This document shows positions 9,145-18,801 of a DNA stretch of 64,000 nucleotides, one piece after another. This stretch comes from Thermosynechococcus sp. NK55a (lineage in GTDB: Bacteria > Cyanobacteriota > Cyanobacteriia > Thermosynechococcales > Thermosynechococcaceae): the NCBI RefSeq assembly GCF_000505665.1, contig NC_023033.1, positions 2,074,313-2,138,312 on the forward strand, read 5' to 3'. The position numbers were made by a program, and so were the translations under genes. The notes beneath the pieces were generated by a model. The model ran no database searches, was not told the DNA's origin, and saw only the letters and a list, made by a program, of their open reading frames with translations. Each line of letters opens with the position of its first letter. Positions within the stretch are counted from its first letter, which is position 1.

Positions 9145-10299
9145 ATGAAAGTTGGGGTCGTTAAGGAACGCGAAGTGGGGGAACAACGGGTTGCCCTGAT
9201 TCCCGAAGTTGTTGCCAAGCTAGTGCAGCAGGGGTATCACCTCTGTGTGGAGTCCGGTGCAGGGGATATGGCTCACTTTAGCGATGATGACTACCGTGCC
9301 GCAGGTGCAGAAATTGGTTACTCCATTGAAGAGATTTGGGGCGGTGTCGATGTCCTGCTTAAGGTTGCGCCGCTGCGCGATCGCGAGGTGGAGTGGATTC
9401 GCCCCGGCACCACCCTCATTAGTTTTCTCAATCCCCTAGGGAATCCGTGGCAGATGCAACACTTGGCAGAGCGGCACATTACTGCCTTTGCCCTCGAGTG
9501 TATTCCCCGCACCAGTCGGGCCCAAACTATGGATGCCCTCTCTTCCCAAGCGGCAGTGGCGGGCTATGGGGCGGTGTTATTGGCGGCTTCCCATTTGCCG
9601 CGCTTTTTCCCCATGCTGACGACAGCCGCGGGTACGATTCCCCCCGCCAAGGTGTTTGTGATTGGGGCAGGGGTGGCTGGCTTGCAGGCGATCGCGACCG
9701 CCCGACGTTTAGGCGCGGTTGTTGAAGCCTTTGATATTCGCCCTGCGGTCAAGGAAGAGGTGCAAAGTCTCGGTGCCAAATTTGTTGAAGTCAACCTTGA
9801 GGAGGACACGGGGGCGGCCGGCGGCTATGCCAAAGAGGTTTCTGAGGCCGCAAAGCACAAAACCCAAGAGGCGATCGCTGCCCATGTCCACAGGGCCGAT
9901 GTGGTCATTACCACGGCCCAAGTTCCCGGTAAACCGGCTCCCCTGTTAGTTACAGAACGTATGGTGGCCAGCATGAAACCGGGTTCAGTCATTGTGGATT
10001 TAGCCGCTGAACAGGGGGGCAACTGTGCCTGCACAGAACCGGGGCGCTCCATTTGTCATCAGCGGGTTACCATTATTGGCCCGATTAATCTGCCCGCCAC
10101 CATGGCGGTGCATGCCAGTCAAATGTATGCCAAAAACATTTCAACGCTCCTGAAGTACCTTGCTCCCCAGGGGGAATTGGTGTTGAACTTTGGCGATGAC
10201 ATTGTGGATGCCGCCTGTGTTACCCATGAAGGGCAGGTCCGCAACCCACGGGTGCTGCAACTGCTGCATCCTGCCCAAACCTTGGCACCAATGCTTTAG
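9145..10299 (+). CDS. pntA: NAD(P) transhydrogenase alpha subunit, part 1 (domain I)
   Basis: A 384-residue NAD(H)-binding domain of the proton-translocating transhydrogenase. It shows MKVGVVKEREVGEQRVAL at the start, the RAQTMDALSSQA loop near residue 132, and the Rossmann loop VIGAGVAGLQAIATARRLGA near residue 170, as in the alanine dehydrogenase/PntA family. The longer frame from 9106 adds 13 residues without family support; ATG at 9145 matches the family start. In cyanobacteria the alpha subunit is split, and the next small gene supplies its membrane part. First gene of a three-gene operon. Confidence 0.95.
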   Translation: MKVGVVKEREVGEQRVALIPEVVAKLVQQGYHLCVESGAGDMAHFSDDDYRAAGAEIGYSIEEIWGGVDVLLKVAPLRDREVEWIRPGTTLISFLNPLGNPWQMQHLAERHITAFALECIPRTSRAQTMDALSSQAAVAGYGAVLLAASHLPRFFPMLTTAAGTIPPAKVFVIGAGVAGLQAIATARRLGAVVEAFDIRPAVKEEVQSLGAKFVEVNLEEDTGAAGGYAKEVSEAAKHKTQEAIAAHVHRADVVITTAQVPGKPAPLLVTERMVASMKPGSVIVDLAAEQGGNCACTEPGRSICHQRVTIIGPINLPATMAVHASQMYAKNISTLLKYLAPQGELVLNFGDDIVDAACVTHEGQVRNPRVLQLLHPAQTLAPML

Positions 10300-10323
10300 T
10301 TCTTTTCTCAGGGGGTTAGTTCA

Positions 10324-10602
10324 ATGACAGAACCTGTACTTGTGGGTCTAATGATTTTTGTCCTGGCCAGTTTCATTGGCTTTGAGGTGATTAACAAAGT
10401 CCCACCCACGCTGCATACTCCCCTCATGTCTGGCTCCAATGCCATTTCTGGGATTGCTGTGATTGGTGCCCTGCTGATGGCGGGGAGTGGACACACCACT
10501 TTAACAGTGGTCTTGGGATTCATTGCGACGGTGCTAGCCACAATTAATGTGGTGGGCGGTTTTTTGGTTACGGATCGCATGTTGCAGATGTTTAAGCGGT
10601 AG
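10324..10602 (+). CDS. NAD(P) transhydrogenase alpha subunit, part 2 (membrane)
   Basis: A 92-residue membrane protein with three hydrophobic helices, starting MTEPVLVGLMIFVLASFIGFE and containing the conserved H-TPLMSGSNAISGI segment. This equals the C-terminal membrane part of fused PntA proteins. The gene follows the first alpha gene by 24 bases and precedes pntB by five, so all three subunits are co-transcribed. The assembled enzyme uses the proton gradient to make NADPH from NADH at the membrane. Confidence 0.94.
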   Translation: MTEPVLVGLMIFVLASFIGFEVINKVPPTLHTPLMSGSNAISGIAVIGALLMAGSGHTTLTVVLGFIATVLATINVVGGFLVTDRMLQMFKR

Positions 10603-10607
10603 GAACC

Positions 10608-12008
10608 ATGGATTGGCTAACACGCATTGAAGAATTGAGCTATTTGGGGGCTGCGGCGCTCTTTATCTTTGGTTTAAAAAAGTTGGGCTCGCCAGCGACG
10701 GCACGTCAAGGAAATCGCCTTGCCGCCTTGGGGATGTTGATTGCGATTGTGGTCACGCTCCTCGATCGCCAGATTATGAGCTACACGGGTGTCCTAGCGG
10801 CCATTGGCCTCGGCAGTGTCATTGGCGCGATCGCTGCCTACAAAGTGGAAATGACGGCCATGCCCCAGATGGTGGGGTTACTCAATGGCTTAGGAGGGGC
10901 GGCCTCTGCCCTGGTGGGCATTGGTGAATTTTGCCGCACTGTGGCCATGGGTGAACCACTGACCCCCAGCACACTTATCACCATTATTTTGGGGGTGCTC
11001 ATTGGCGGGGTCACCCTCACTGGTAGCCTTGTTGCCTTTGGTAAACTTCAGGGACTGATTTCAGGAACCCCGATCATTTTTCCGATGCAGCAGGTCATTA
11101 ACCTCGGCTTGCTGGTGGCTTTCTTGGTTGCCAGTGGCTGGGTGGGGTTGCATCCGAGTCAGCTGCCGATGTTCTGGGGCTTGGTGGCGATCGCCAGCAT
11201 TTTGGGGGTGCTCTTTGTCCTGCCCATTGGTGGTGCCGATATGCCAGTGGTGATTTCCCTCTTGAACTCTCTCTCAGGGCTGGCTGCCAGTGCCGCTGGC
11301 TTTATCGTTGGCAACAGTATGTTGATTATTGCGGGTGCCTTGGTGGGGGCTTCAGGGCTGATTTTAACGCAGATTATGTGCAAAGCCATGAATCGCTCCT
11401 TGGCCAATGTCCTCTTCGGTGGTTTTGGCAGTACGACGACCGGTAACGCGGCGGTGGCGGCTCACGCCACGGCGAAGTCAGTGCGCACCATTGACCCTGA
11501 AGAAAGTGCAATGATGCTCGGCTATGCCAAGTCGGTGGTCATTGTCCCCGGCTATGGAATGGCGGTGGCTCAAGCGCAGCACAGCGTCAAAGAACTAGCG
11601 GATCAATTGGAGCGGCTCGGTGTTGATGTCAAATACGCGATTCACCCCGTTGCCGGTCGCATGCCGGGACACATGAATGTGCTGCTGGCCGAGGCAAATG
11701 TCCCCTACCCCCAACTCAAGGACATGGAGGACATCAATCCAGAATTTGAGAATGTGGATGTGGCACTGGTGATTGGTGCCAATGATGTTGTCAATCCCGC
11801 TGCCCGCACCAACCCCGGCAGCCCCGTGTATGGAATGCCCATTCTCGATGTGGATCGGGCACGGCACACAATTGTGATCAAGCGCAGCCTCAATCCGGGC
11901 TTTGCTGGCATTGACAATGAGTTATTCTACAAAGATAAAACCCTGATGCTTTTTGGCAATGCCAAGGAAGTACTCAATCAACTCATTGCCGAGGTGAAAC
12001 ACCTCTAG
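10608..12008 (+). CDS. pntB: NAD(P) transhydrogenase beta subunit
   Basis: A 466-residue protein with a membrane domain of about eight to nine helices (residues 1-260) and a C-terminal NADP(H)-binding domain. The latter carries VIVPGYGMAVAQAQ near residue 309, HPVAGRMPGHMNVLLAEA near 346 and GANDVVNPAA near 387, all classic PntB signatures. It forms the proton channel together with the small alpha part. The stop codon interlocks with that of the convergent HAD gene in a 4-bp CTAG. Confidence 0.96.
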   Translation: MDWLTRIEELSYLGAAALFIFGLKKLGSPATARQGNRLAALGMLIAIVVTLLDRQIMSYTGVLAAIGLGSVIGAIAAYKVEMTAMPQMVGLLNGLGGAASALVGIGEFCRTVAMGEPLTPSTLITIILGVLIGGVTLTGSLVAFGKLQGLISGTPIIFPMQQVINLGLLVAFLVASGWVGLHPSQLPMFWGLVAIASILGVLFVLPIGGADMPVVISLLNSLSGLAASAAGFIVGNSMLIIAGALVGASGLILTQIMCKAMNRSLANVLFGGFGSTTTGNAAVAAHATAKSVRTIDPEESAMMLGYAKSVVIVPGYGMAVAQAQHSVKELADQLERLGVDVKYAIHPVAGRMPGHMNVLLAEANVPYPQLKDMEDINPEFENVDVALVIGANDVVNPAARTNPGSPVYGMPILDVDRARHTIVIKRSLNPGFAGIDNELFYKDKTLMLFGNAKEVLNQLIAEVKHL

Positions 12009-12718
12009 GAGGGGGTGGAGGCCACCCTGCGCTCAAACACTGGGGCAATTTCCGCAAGGTCAAACTGATCCAGGCGATCAAGTACCCAATGACAGCGACG
12101 CTGAAGCATATGGAAGGGATAGGTGTGGGCTACCCCCAAGACTTTGACACCAGCTTCGCGGGCGGATTGAATCCCCACCAAGGTGTCCTCGATCGCCAGA
12201 CAATCAGCGGCTGTGAGATCACTCCCTAGGGCTTGCAAGGCCTCAACGGCACGTAGATAGGGGTCAGGATAAGGTTTGCTGCGCTCCCCGCTTTCGGCAC
12301 TGATAATGCAGTCCACAATCGAGTGGAGCTGGCCACGCTCAAGGGCTAAGTCCACATCGGATCGCACAGCACCGGTGACAATGGCGATTTTCAATTGCGC
12401 AGCATGGAGTTTCTGCAGTAGGGCGATCGCCCCCGGAAAAAAGGGAAACGGTTCGATACTAGCCAAGCGGGTACGGTAGGCGGCTGCCTTTTGAGCCACC
12501 AGTTTATCCAAATAGGCCGGGGTCACTGCCCGTCCACGGCGGCTGAGGAGGTTATCCAAACAGGCGCGATCGCTCCGTCCCAAGCAAAAAAGGTCGTACT
12601 CCCCCCGCTGTGGCCGCAGGTTCTCTTGCAAGAGGATCTCATCAATGAGGGCAGCATGAATGGCCTCATCATCGAGAATCACACCATTGAAGTCAAACAA
12701 AACCGCCGTCAGGGGCAT
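12005..12718 (-). CDS. HAD-superfamily hydrolase, beta-phosphoglucomutase-like
   Basis: A 237-residue HAD phosphatase. Motif I is FDFNGVILDDEAIH (nucleophile and acid Asp replaced in part: the usual DxD reads DFN, so the second Asp is Asn), motif II is the VTGAVRSD segment, and motifs III/IV are the Lys in SKPYPDPY and CLAIEDTLVGIQSAREAG. The helical cap is inserted after motif I as in the beta-phosphoglucomutase group. The DxN variant of motif I is typical of some cyanobacterial members and may alter activity. Substrate unknown. It lies two bases downstream of trpC on the same strand. Confidence 0.88.
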   Translation of the reverse strand: MPLTAVLFDFNGVILDDEAIHAALIDEILLQENLRPQRGEYDLFCLGRSDRACLDNLLSRRGRAVTPAYLDKLVAQKAAAYRTRLASIEPFPFFPGAIALLQKLHAAQLKIAIVTGAVRSDVDLALERGQLHSIVDCIISAESGERSKPYPDPYLRAVEALQALGSDLTAADCLAIEDTLVGIQSAREAGVKVLGVAHTYPFHMLQRRCHWVLDRLDQFDLAEIAPVFERRVASTPS

Positions 12719-12720
12719 AC

Positions 12721-13644
12721 CTAGGGGGCTAACTCTGGGAATAACTGCTGAATCCGCGCTTGGAGTTGCTCCGCCTCACTGAAGTGCGCCATCTCCGCTG
12801 GGGGGCGCATGAGGGATTCTCCGACTAAAATGGCTTGGGCGCCGGCTTGTGCCACCCGTTCGACATCGGCACGCTGATGAATGCCCGATTCGCTGACCAC
12901 AAGAATGTTGCGATCGCGCAGCTGCGCCCCATACTTGGTCAAAAGTTTTTCAGTAGTGGCCAGATCAACACTAAAATCCGTCAGGTTGCGATTGTTGATT
13001 CCCACAAGCTGTACCTCCTCCAGTGCCAGCACTCGTTCCATCTCCTCGGCGGTGTGTACCTCCAGGAGAGCCGTTAGACCCAACCCACGGGCAATCCGCA
13101 GAAAATAGCGCAAATCCTTGTCCGAGAGGATAGCCGCGATCAGTAGCACCGCATCGGCACCCCGCAGCCTTGCCAGAAACATCTGGTAGGGATAGAGGAT
13201 AAAGTCCTTGCACAGCAGCGGCACCTCCACCACTTGGCGAATTTGGGCGAGGTATTCAAAGCTGCCCTGGAAAAACTCACTGTCCGTTAGGACGGAAAGG
13301 CAGGTGGCACCCGCGGCAACGTAGCCTTGGGCGATCGCCACCGGGTTAAAATTGGGCCGAATCATGCCTTTACTGGGGGAGGCCTTCTTGACCTCAGCAA
13401 TCAGCGCTGGCTGGGTAACAGGATTCTGGAGAGCCGCCAAAAAAGAACGCACCGGCGGCGCATCCAGTACCTGGCGCTGTAAATCAGCCAAGGGCAGGAC
13501 TTCCCGCAGTTGCTCCACCTCCTGTTCTTTGTGCCAAACAATCTTCTCAAGAATGTTGCGAGGGGCATCATCGGCCACCGGCACTTGGTAGTGGAGGTTG
13601 TGAACAGTAACAGCGGGATTGGGAGGACGGCGGCGAATTTGCAT
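12721..13644 (-). CDS. trpC: Indole-3-glycerol phosphate synthase
   Basis: A 307-residue (beta/alpha)8 enzyme that closes the indole ring in tryptophan synthesis. Marks are [14 protein letters not shown] near residue 30, the catalytic Lys in [30 protein letters not shown] with the second catalytic Lys, [22 protein letters not shown] and VSESGIH, with [12 protein letters not shown] near the end. A longer frame from 13692 exists but the conserved cyanobacterial start is [12 protein letters not shown] at 13644. The N-terminal 30-residue extension is usual for cyanobacterial TrpC. Confidence 0.95.
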   Translation of the reverse strand: MQIRRRPPNPAVTVHNLHYQVPVADDAPRNILEKIVWHKEQEVEQLREVLPLADLQRQVLDAPPVRSFLAALQNPVTQPALIAEVKKASPSKGMIRPNFNPVAIAQGYVAAGATCLSVLTDSEFFQGSFEYLAQIRQVVEVPLLCKDFILYPYQMFLARLRGADAVLLIAAILSDKDLRYFLRIARGLGLTALLEVHTAEEMERVLALEEVQLVGINNRNLTDFSVDLATTEKLLTKYGAQLRDRNILVVSESGIHQRADVERVAQAGAQAILVGESLMRPPAEMAHFSEAEQLQARIQQLFPELAP

Positions 13645-13761
13645 AGTCAGCTTCGTAGGGAGTTGCAATCGTTGACCATAAGAATAAACCACAAAGACAA
13701 CCCTTAACCACCCTGTCTAACCCTGCTATGGTGTCAAAGGAGCAGTAGGAAACCACCGTTG

Positions 13762-15260
13762 ATGGCCATTGGCGTTTGGGTTTTAGGGGATCAACTGTCG
13801 CTACAGCAGGCCGCGCTGCAAAGTTGCGCCCATCCTGTCCCCGTCATCCTCATTGAGTCCCACCAGTGGGTCAAACAACGCCGCTACCATGCCCAAAAAC
13901 TGGTGCTGGTGTGGTCGGCCATGCGGCACTTTGCCCAAGACCTCGAAGCGGCCGGTTGGCCAGTGACCTACGCGATCGCCCCCGACTTTGCCACCCCGCT
14001 GCGGCAGTGGATCAGTGCCCACAACATCCACGAAGTGCGGATCATGCAACCTAGCGATCGCCCCTTTCGTGACTGCATTGCCACCTTTGACCTGCCCTGT
14101 GCCATTAAATTGCTGCCGAACAATCACTTTCTCTGGTCAGAAGCGGACTTTCAGCAGTGGGCAGCCGGTCGCAAAACCCTTGTCCTGGAGCACTTTTACC
14201 GTGCAGGGCGGCAGCGGTTTCAAATCCTGATGGAGGGCAAATCTCCTGCCGGCGGCAAATGGAACTACGATGCTGAGAACCGCCAAGGGCCCGCTGCTAA
14301 CCTCAAACCCCCACCACCACTGCGCTTTTGTCCCGATAGGATTACCCAAGAAGTCATTGAAACAGTGCGCCAAGGAAACTTTGACACCTATGGCCACATC
14401 GAACCCTTTTACTGGGGGGTTAGCCGCGCCCAAGCCCTGCAAGTCTTGGAAAACTTTATTGAATACCGCTTGCCCCAGTTTGGCCCCTACCAAGATGCCA
14501 TGGTGGTAGGAGAAGAGACCCTGTGGCACAGCCTCCTTTCCCCCTATTTGAATTTAGGCCTACTGTCTCCCCAAGAAGTGATTGATGCGGCCTTAGTGGC
14601 CTACGGTGAACGGCAACTCCCCCTAAATAGCGTTGAGGGGTTTATTCGCCAAATTCTTGGCTGGCGCGAGTATATGTATGGCCTTTATCACTACCTCGGT
14701 GCCGACTACTGTCAGCGAAACTTCTTTCAGCACCACCAATCTCTGCCGGCTTTCTTTTGGCAGAGCGATCGCGCTACAATGAGCTGTCTGCGCTACGTTC
14801 TTAAGCAAATTGAGTGCACTGGCTATGCCCACCACATTCAGCGGCTGATGATCCTGGCCAACTTTGCTCTCATTACTGGCTTAGCTCCTCAGGAAGTGGA
14901 AAACTGGTTCCACAGTGTCTTTATTGACGCCTATGATTGGGTGATGCAAACCAATGTCTTGGGAATGGGCTTATTTGCCGATGGCGGACTCTTGGCCTCC
15001 AAACCCTATGCCGCCTCCGCTAACTACATTCAGCGCATGAGTAATTATTGCCAAGGATGTGCCTATAACCCAAAGCAACGCGTGGGCGATCGCGCTTGCC
15101 CCTTTAACTTTTTTATTGGCATTTCCTAGCACGCCATCGAACAGTCCTGAGTCGGCAAGGACGCATGGCCATTGCCCTTAAAAATCTGGAAAAATTGAGC
15201 GCCTTGGAAATGGCCGCAATTCAACAGGAGGTAGAGCGGTGGTATTTTGAAAATTCATAG
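13762..15260 (+). CDS. FeS-type (6-4) photolyase/cryptochrome, frameshifted near the 3' end
   Basis: A flavoprotein of the FeS-BCP (PhrB/CryB) photolyase group, probably repairing (6-4) photoproducts. The N-terminal Rossmann domain starts MAIGVWVLGDQLS. The FAD domain holds four Cys expected to bind a 4Fe-4S cluster: MSCLRYV, then YCQGCAYNP and ACPFNF. The frame stops at 15129 after FNFFIGIS, but the next frame continues at 15123 as FLARHRTVLSRQGR and on to WYFENS at 15260, the normal end of this family. Adding one T to the six-T run at 15109-15114 restores FNFFYWHFLARHR. The join gives 499 residues, the usual length. ATG 13762 is preferred over TTG 13759. Confidence 0.9.
15109..15114 (+). 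other. Single-base deletion site in the photolyase gene
   Basis: A run of six T where seven are needed to keep the reading frame. With one more T the codons read Asn-Phe-Phe-Tyr-Trp-His-Phe and join the conserved C-terminal tail that is otherwise out of frame. A sequencing error in a homopolymer or a real mutation would look the same here. Confidence 0.8.
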
Positions 15261-15748
15261 ATCGAGAAGATATCAATTGTATTTCAGATTACATTTACTT
15301 GTAAAACTTGAACCCACCTTTTCTGAGTCATCCACTCATCTATTGATGATCTATACTCCATAGCTGTTTCGAAAGGGAGTGATATATTACAAAGAGAGAT
15401 AAATTACCCTTGAAGAATCCGCTGGCATCCTTAAAAAACATGAGCGATAGCTTAGACTACAAGAGCCGGTTATCTCCTATGCTAAGCAAGGTAGCGAATG
15501 ATGATGAGGTGATTTGCAATTATTCTGCCTATTCTGCTGCCTAATGTCTCATTCTTTGTTGGAATAGCTATAATTCAAACCTAAGGCATTTTTCAAATCC
15601 ATTAGGGAAAAGCTTAACCAAAAGATAACCGAAAAATAATGTTCTCCTATGCTGAATTCGACATAATTTAGACAGGTGGCATCAAGTGTAAGTACAGTTG
15701 CCGCTTTCAAGCAATTCAATTCGATGCTCATTCCGGGGGGATACGCAA
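15261..15748. other. Intergenic region, AT-rich, no gene recognised
   Basis: This 0.49-kb gap is richer in A and T than its surroundings. A short open frame from 15440 (MSDSLDYKSRLSPMLSKV..., 34 residues, stop at 15544) and a reverse frame under 15549-15773 are present, but neither resembles a known protein or has a convincing ribosome site. The right end must contain the promoter of the CBS/MCP-like gene. Confidence 0.5.
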
Positions 15749-16921
15749 ATGAATGAGACACTAAAGGGCACATCCAAAGTTCACCTTGCCGCCGCCACCA
15801 CCTTAGCAGACCTGCCCTATTTTTCCTATCAGGTTTCCCCCGAGACCATTGCCGAAGAGGTGGCTGAGCAATTTCAACGTGATCCTGAGCTACCAGGGGT
15901 CTTGGTGGTGGCGGGCGATCGCGTCATCGGCATGATCTCCAAGGTCAAGTTTTTTGAGCGCATGAGTCAGCAATTTGGCCGGGATCTATACTTGCCGCGC
16001 CCCATTAAGTTAATGCCGGAAATTGCCAATCCCAAAGTTCCTCCGCTTGTCTTGATGGCACGCACCCCCGTTGAAGAAGCTGTGGAGCAGGCCTTGAATC
16101 GCCCCCCTGCCTTTGTCTATGAACCCATTGTCGTGCGCACGGGCAAGCAACTGGTCTTGGTGGATATGCGGGTCGTCCTAATTGCCCAGGCTCAAGTCCT
16201 GAGTAGGAAAAATCTTTTTATTCAGCAGCAGCACCTCCACACCCAGCAAATCCTTGAGAGCCTAAGAGTGGAAAAAGAGCGCAACCAGGACTACGCCAAG
16301 CGCCTTGAAAGCGAGCTCACCCGCACTCAACAGATGAATGAAGCCCTAGAGCAGCAGGAGCGCTCTGTCCGTGAGCAAGCAGAGCGGATTGCTCAACTGA
16401 ACCAACGGTTTATTTCCATCAGCCAAGTGCTCTCAGAGCGCGGCCAAAAGGCCTTTCAGGAAACCTTCACAGGGGTTAACCAAATTACCCGCCACACCGC
16501 GGAGGTCTATCGTCTCAGTGAAAGGCTGAAGCGGGACGTGGAAATTATTGACCAAGCCACCCATCAAATTGCCGAGATTACCCGTCAGGTGAAGCACCTT
16601 GCGGTGCAAGCGGGGTTGATTGCCAATCGCAGCGGCCAGCGGACGGTGGGCTTTGATTTTATTACTGAGGCAATTAACAAACTGGCCAACCAAGTGGTTG
16701 TTGCCAACCAGCAGGTGGAGGAAATGGCCAATCATTTTCGCCATCACATCCGCGAAGTGGTGCAGTCCACCGCCTCTGGCGAAAAAATCGCGCGATCGCT
16801 CCTCAGTCAAGTAGAAACGACTCAGCAAGCCATCCAAGAACTGCAAACCCTCCTGGATGCTGAGGGTACAGCCGCCGCCGAAACCGAGAAGGAAGTTCTG
16901 CCAACCGCTGTGGTTGCTTAA
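15749..16921 (+). CDS. Soluble CBS-like and methyl-accepting-type signalling protein
   Basis: A 390-residue cytoplasmic protein without membrane helices. Residues about 25-150 look like a CBS-pair-type sensor (PETIAEEVAEQF, GVLVVAGDRVIGMIS, ARTPVEEAVEQALN, IVVRTGKQLVLVD). A heptad-rich coiled coil follows (about 160-215). The rest resembles the helical hairpin of methyl-accepting chemotaxis proteins (ITRQVKHLAVQAGLIANRSG, then FITEAINKLANQV), but the strictly conserved E-x-GE-G-GF-VVA-EVR tip is not intact. It may be a soluble receptor-like scaffold. ATG 15749 is chosen; the longer frame from 15698 lacks a ribosome site. Confidence 0.8.
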   Translation: MNETLKGTSKVHLAAATTLADLPYFSYQVSPETIAEEVAEQFQRDPELPGVLVVAGDRVIGMISKVKFFERMSQQFGRDLYLPRPIKLMPEIANPKVPPLVLMARTPVEEAVEQALNRPPAFVYEPIVVRTGKQLVLVDMRVVLIAQAQVLSRKNLFIQQQHLHTQQILESLRVEKERNQDYAKRLESELTRTQQMNEALEQQERSVREQAERIAQLNQRFISISQVLSERGQKAFQETFTGVNQITRHTAEVYRLSERLKRDVEIIDQATHQIAEITRQVKHLAVQAGLIANRSGQRTVGFDFITEAINKLANQVVVANQQVEEMANHFRHHIREVVQSTASGEKIARSLLSQVETTQQAIQELQTLLDAEGTAAAETEKEVLPTAVVA

Positions 16922-17003
16922 GGCGGTAGATTTAGGCCATGGCCACAGGCTATCTTGGAGCTAGAACACTTTTAATTTCTAGGCTTAATTTTTAGGATTG
17001 AGG

Positions 17004-17930
17004 ATGCCCCGACCCACTGTTATTCTCCATGGCGGCGCCGGCAGGTCGCTCCAAGATAAAGGTGGTCTCATTCCTGTCCGCCAATCCCTCCATGGCATTG
17101 TCACCCAAGTAGTTCAGGCCCTCAAAGAAGGAGCAACGGCGATTGAGGCAGTGGTTTTGGGGTGTCGGCTCCTAGAAGATGAACCGCGCTTCAATGCCGG
17201 CACAGGCTCGGTGCTGCAGTCCGATGGGCAGATTCGCATGAGCGCCTCTTTAATGGATGGGCAGCGGCAGCGCCTTAGTGGTGTCATCAACGTCTCGCGA
17301 GTAAAAAATCCCATTGATCTTGCCCACTGGCTACAACAGTGCCCCGATCGCGTTCTGTCCGATGTGGGGGCAGCAGAATTGGCTCGTGAATTGCAGCTTC
17401 CTGTGTATCAACCCCTAACGGATCAGCGACTCTACGAATGGCTGGAGGAACGCAAGGGGAATTTCTCAAAATCAATGGCGAGGGTGGTGGCCGAAGAGGC
17501 AGGACGGGGCACGATTGGTGTCGTGGTTTTAGATCAGCAGGGACACTTGGCTGTGGGGACTTCCACTGGCGGCAAGGGTTTTGAGCGTATTGGGCGGGTG
17601 AGTGACTCCGCAACCCCAGCTGGAAACTATGCCAACAGCTTAGCAGCGGTCAGTTGTACAGGCATTGGTGAAGACATTCTCGATGAGGCGCTGGCCACGC
17701 GGATTGTGGTGCGAGTAACCGATGGCCTGTCCCTCGGGGCGGCCTTTGAAAAATCCTTCCGGGAAGCCGCCAGTCGGCAACGGGATTTTGGCGCCATTGG
17801 CTTGGATCATCAGGGGGCGATCGCCTGGGGTAAGACCTGTGATGTTCTTCTTGCGGCCTACTGGGATGGCACGACCATTGGCGATACCTTGGAATTACCA
17901 CCGGGGCTACAGGTGGGCAGTCAAAAATAA
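17004..17930 (+). CDS. Isoaspartyl peptidase / plant-type L-asparaginase
   Basis: A 308-residue Ntn-hydrolase precursor that cleaves itself into alpha and beta chains. The N-terminal VILHGGAGRS motif, FNAGTGSVLQ near residue 56, and the autocleavage site at Gly-Thr in RGTIGVVVLD near residue 170 are present; this Thr becomes the catalytic nucleophile. GTSTGGKGFERIGRVSDSA follows as in active enzymes. It removes isoaspartyl residues from damaged peptides and hydrolyses asparagine. ATG 17004 has AGGA six bases ahead and is preferred over TTG 16998. The next gene, ndhK, has its own -10 box. Confidence 0.92.
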   Translation: MPRPTVILHGGAGRSLQDKGGLIPVRQSLHGIVTQVVQALKEGATAIEAVVLGCRLLEDEPRFNAGTGSVLQSDGQIRMSASLMDGQRQRLSGVINVSRVKNPIDLAHWLQQCPDRVLSDVGAAELARELQLPVYQPLTDQRLYEWLEERKGNFSKSMARVVAEEAGRGTIGVVVLDQQGHLAVGTSTGGKGFERIGRVSDSATPAGNYANSLAAVSCTGIGEDILDEALATRIVVRVTDGLSLGAAFEKSFREAASRQRDFGAIGLDHQGAIAWGKTCDVLLAAYWDGTTIGDTLELPPGLQVGSQK

Positions 17931-17999
17931 TTTATCCTTGATGTCAAGTTTTTTATTGCTTGCTGGAGCGGATTGGGTGCATCCGTTGGGGCAAACCCC

Positions 18000-18005
18000 T
18001 ATAAT
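18000..18005 (+). promoter_or_regulatory. Candidate -10 box for ndhK
   Basis: TATAAT stands 44 bases before the ndhK start codon. It is directly preceded by a GGGG-CAAA-CCCC hairpin. No good -35 hexamer at 17 bases upstream (GTGCAT) is seen, so the call rests on the perfect -10 only. Confidence 0.4.
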
Positions 18006-18049
18006 CTTAAGTGTTTTTACATTTGGCCGATGTCCCTTGAGGGAACCCT

Positions 18050-18763
18050 ATGACCAATACGACCTCGCCTGCTATTCTCAATCCGATTGCCCGTCCTGAA
18101 GTTCCCCAAGAACTTGCTGAAAATATCATCCTCACATCCCTCAATGATGTCTATGACTGGGCACGGCTATCGAGCCTCTGGCCGCTCATGTATGGCACCG
18201 CCTGCTGCTTCATTGAGTTTGCTGCCATGATTGGCTCGCGCTTCGATTTTGATCGCTTTGGCTTGGTGCCCCGCAACAGCCCCCGTCAGGCAGATTTGAT
18301 CATCACCTCCGGCACAATCACGATGAAGATGGCACCGGCTTTGGTACGCCTTTACGAGCAAATGCCCAACCCCAAATACGTGATTGCCATGGGTGCCTGC
18401 ACGATCACAGGGGGCATGTTTAGCTCTGATTCTTATTCCGCTGTGCGTGGTGTGGACAAGCTGATTCCCGTAGATGTCTATTTGCCTGGCTGCCCACCCC
18501 GTCCAGAGGCAATCATGGATGCCATTATCAAGCTGCGCAAGAAAATTGCCAACGAACATATCAACGAGCGGGGTAACCTTGCCCAAACCCATCGCCTCTT
18601 TACCGCCAAGCACAAAATGAAACCCGTGCCGCCCATTCTGACGGGCCAATATCTCAATGCTCCTACTCGTCAAGCGCCTCCCCCTGCCCTTGCGGCAGCG
18701 ATGGGAATAGCCGTTCCTGCCCTTGGAGAAGCCGTGAGCGAAACCAGCAGCACTGGAGAATAA
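18050..18763 (+). CDS. ndhK: NAD(P)H-quinone oxidoreductase subunit K
   Basis: A 237-residue subunit of the peripheral arm of the photosynthetic NDH-1 complex; it carries iron-sulfur cluster N2, which hands electrons to plastoquinone. Cluster ligands are visible as the tandem Cys in GTACCFIEF (near residue 53), the Cys in MGACTITGG (near 118) and the Cys in [10 protein letters not shown] (near 148). The proline- and alanine-rich tail after residue 200 is a usual cyanobacterial extension. It is not next to ndhC or ndhJ, its common partners, within this window; ndhL follows 38 bases on. Confidence 0.97.
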   Translation: MTNTTSPAILNPIARPEVPQELAENIILTSLNDVYDWARLSSLWPLMYGTACCFIEFAAMIGSRFDFDRFGLVPRNSPRQADLIITSGTITMKMAPALVRLYEQMPNPKYVIAMGACTITGGMFSSDSYSAVRGVDKLIPVDVYLPGCPPRPEAIMDAIIKLRKKIANEHINERGNLAQTHRLFTAKHKMKPVPPILTGQYLNAPTRQAPPPALAAAMGIAVPALGEAVSETSSTGE

Positions 18764-18801
18764 TTCAAATTCAATCCTTCTTGGCAAAGAGGTAGCAAGC
18801 A

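Noticed and set aside
15549-15773. Reverse-strand 74-residue ORF
   Set aside because: No ribosome site, no recognisable motif, and it overlaps the promoter and start of the CBS/MCP-like gene.
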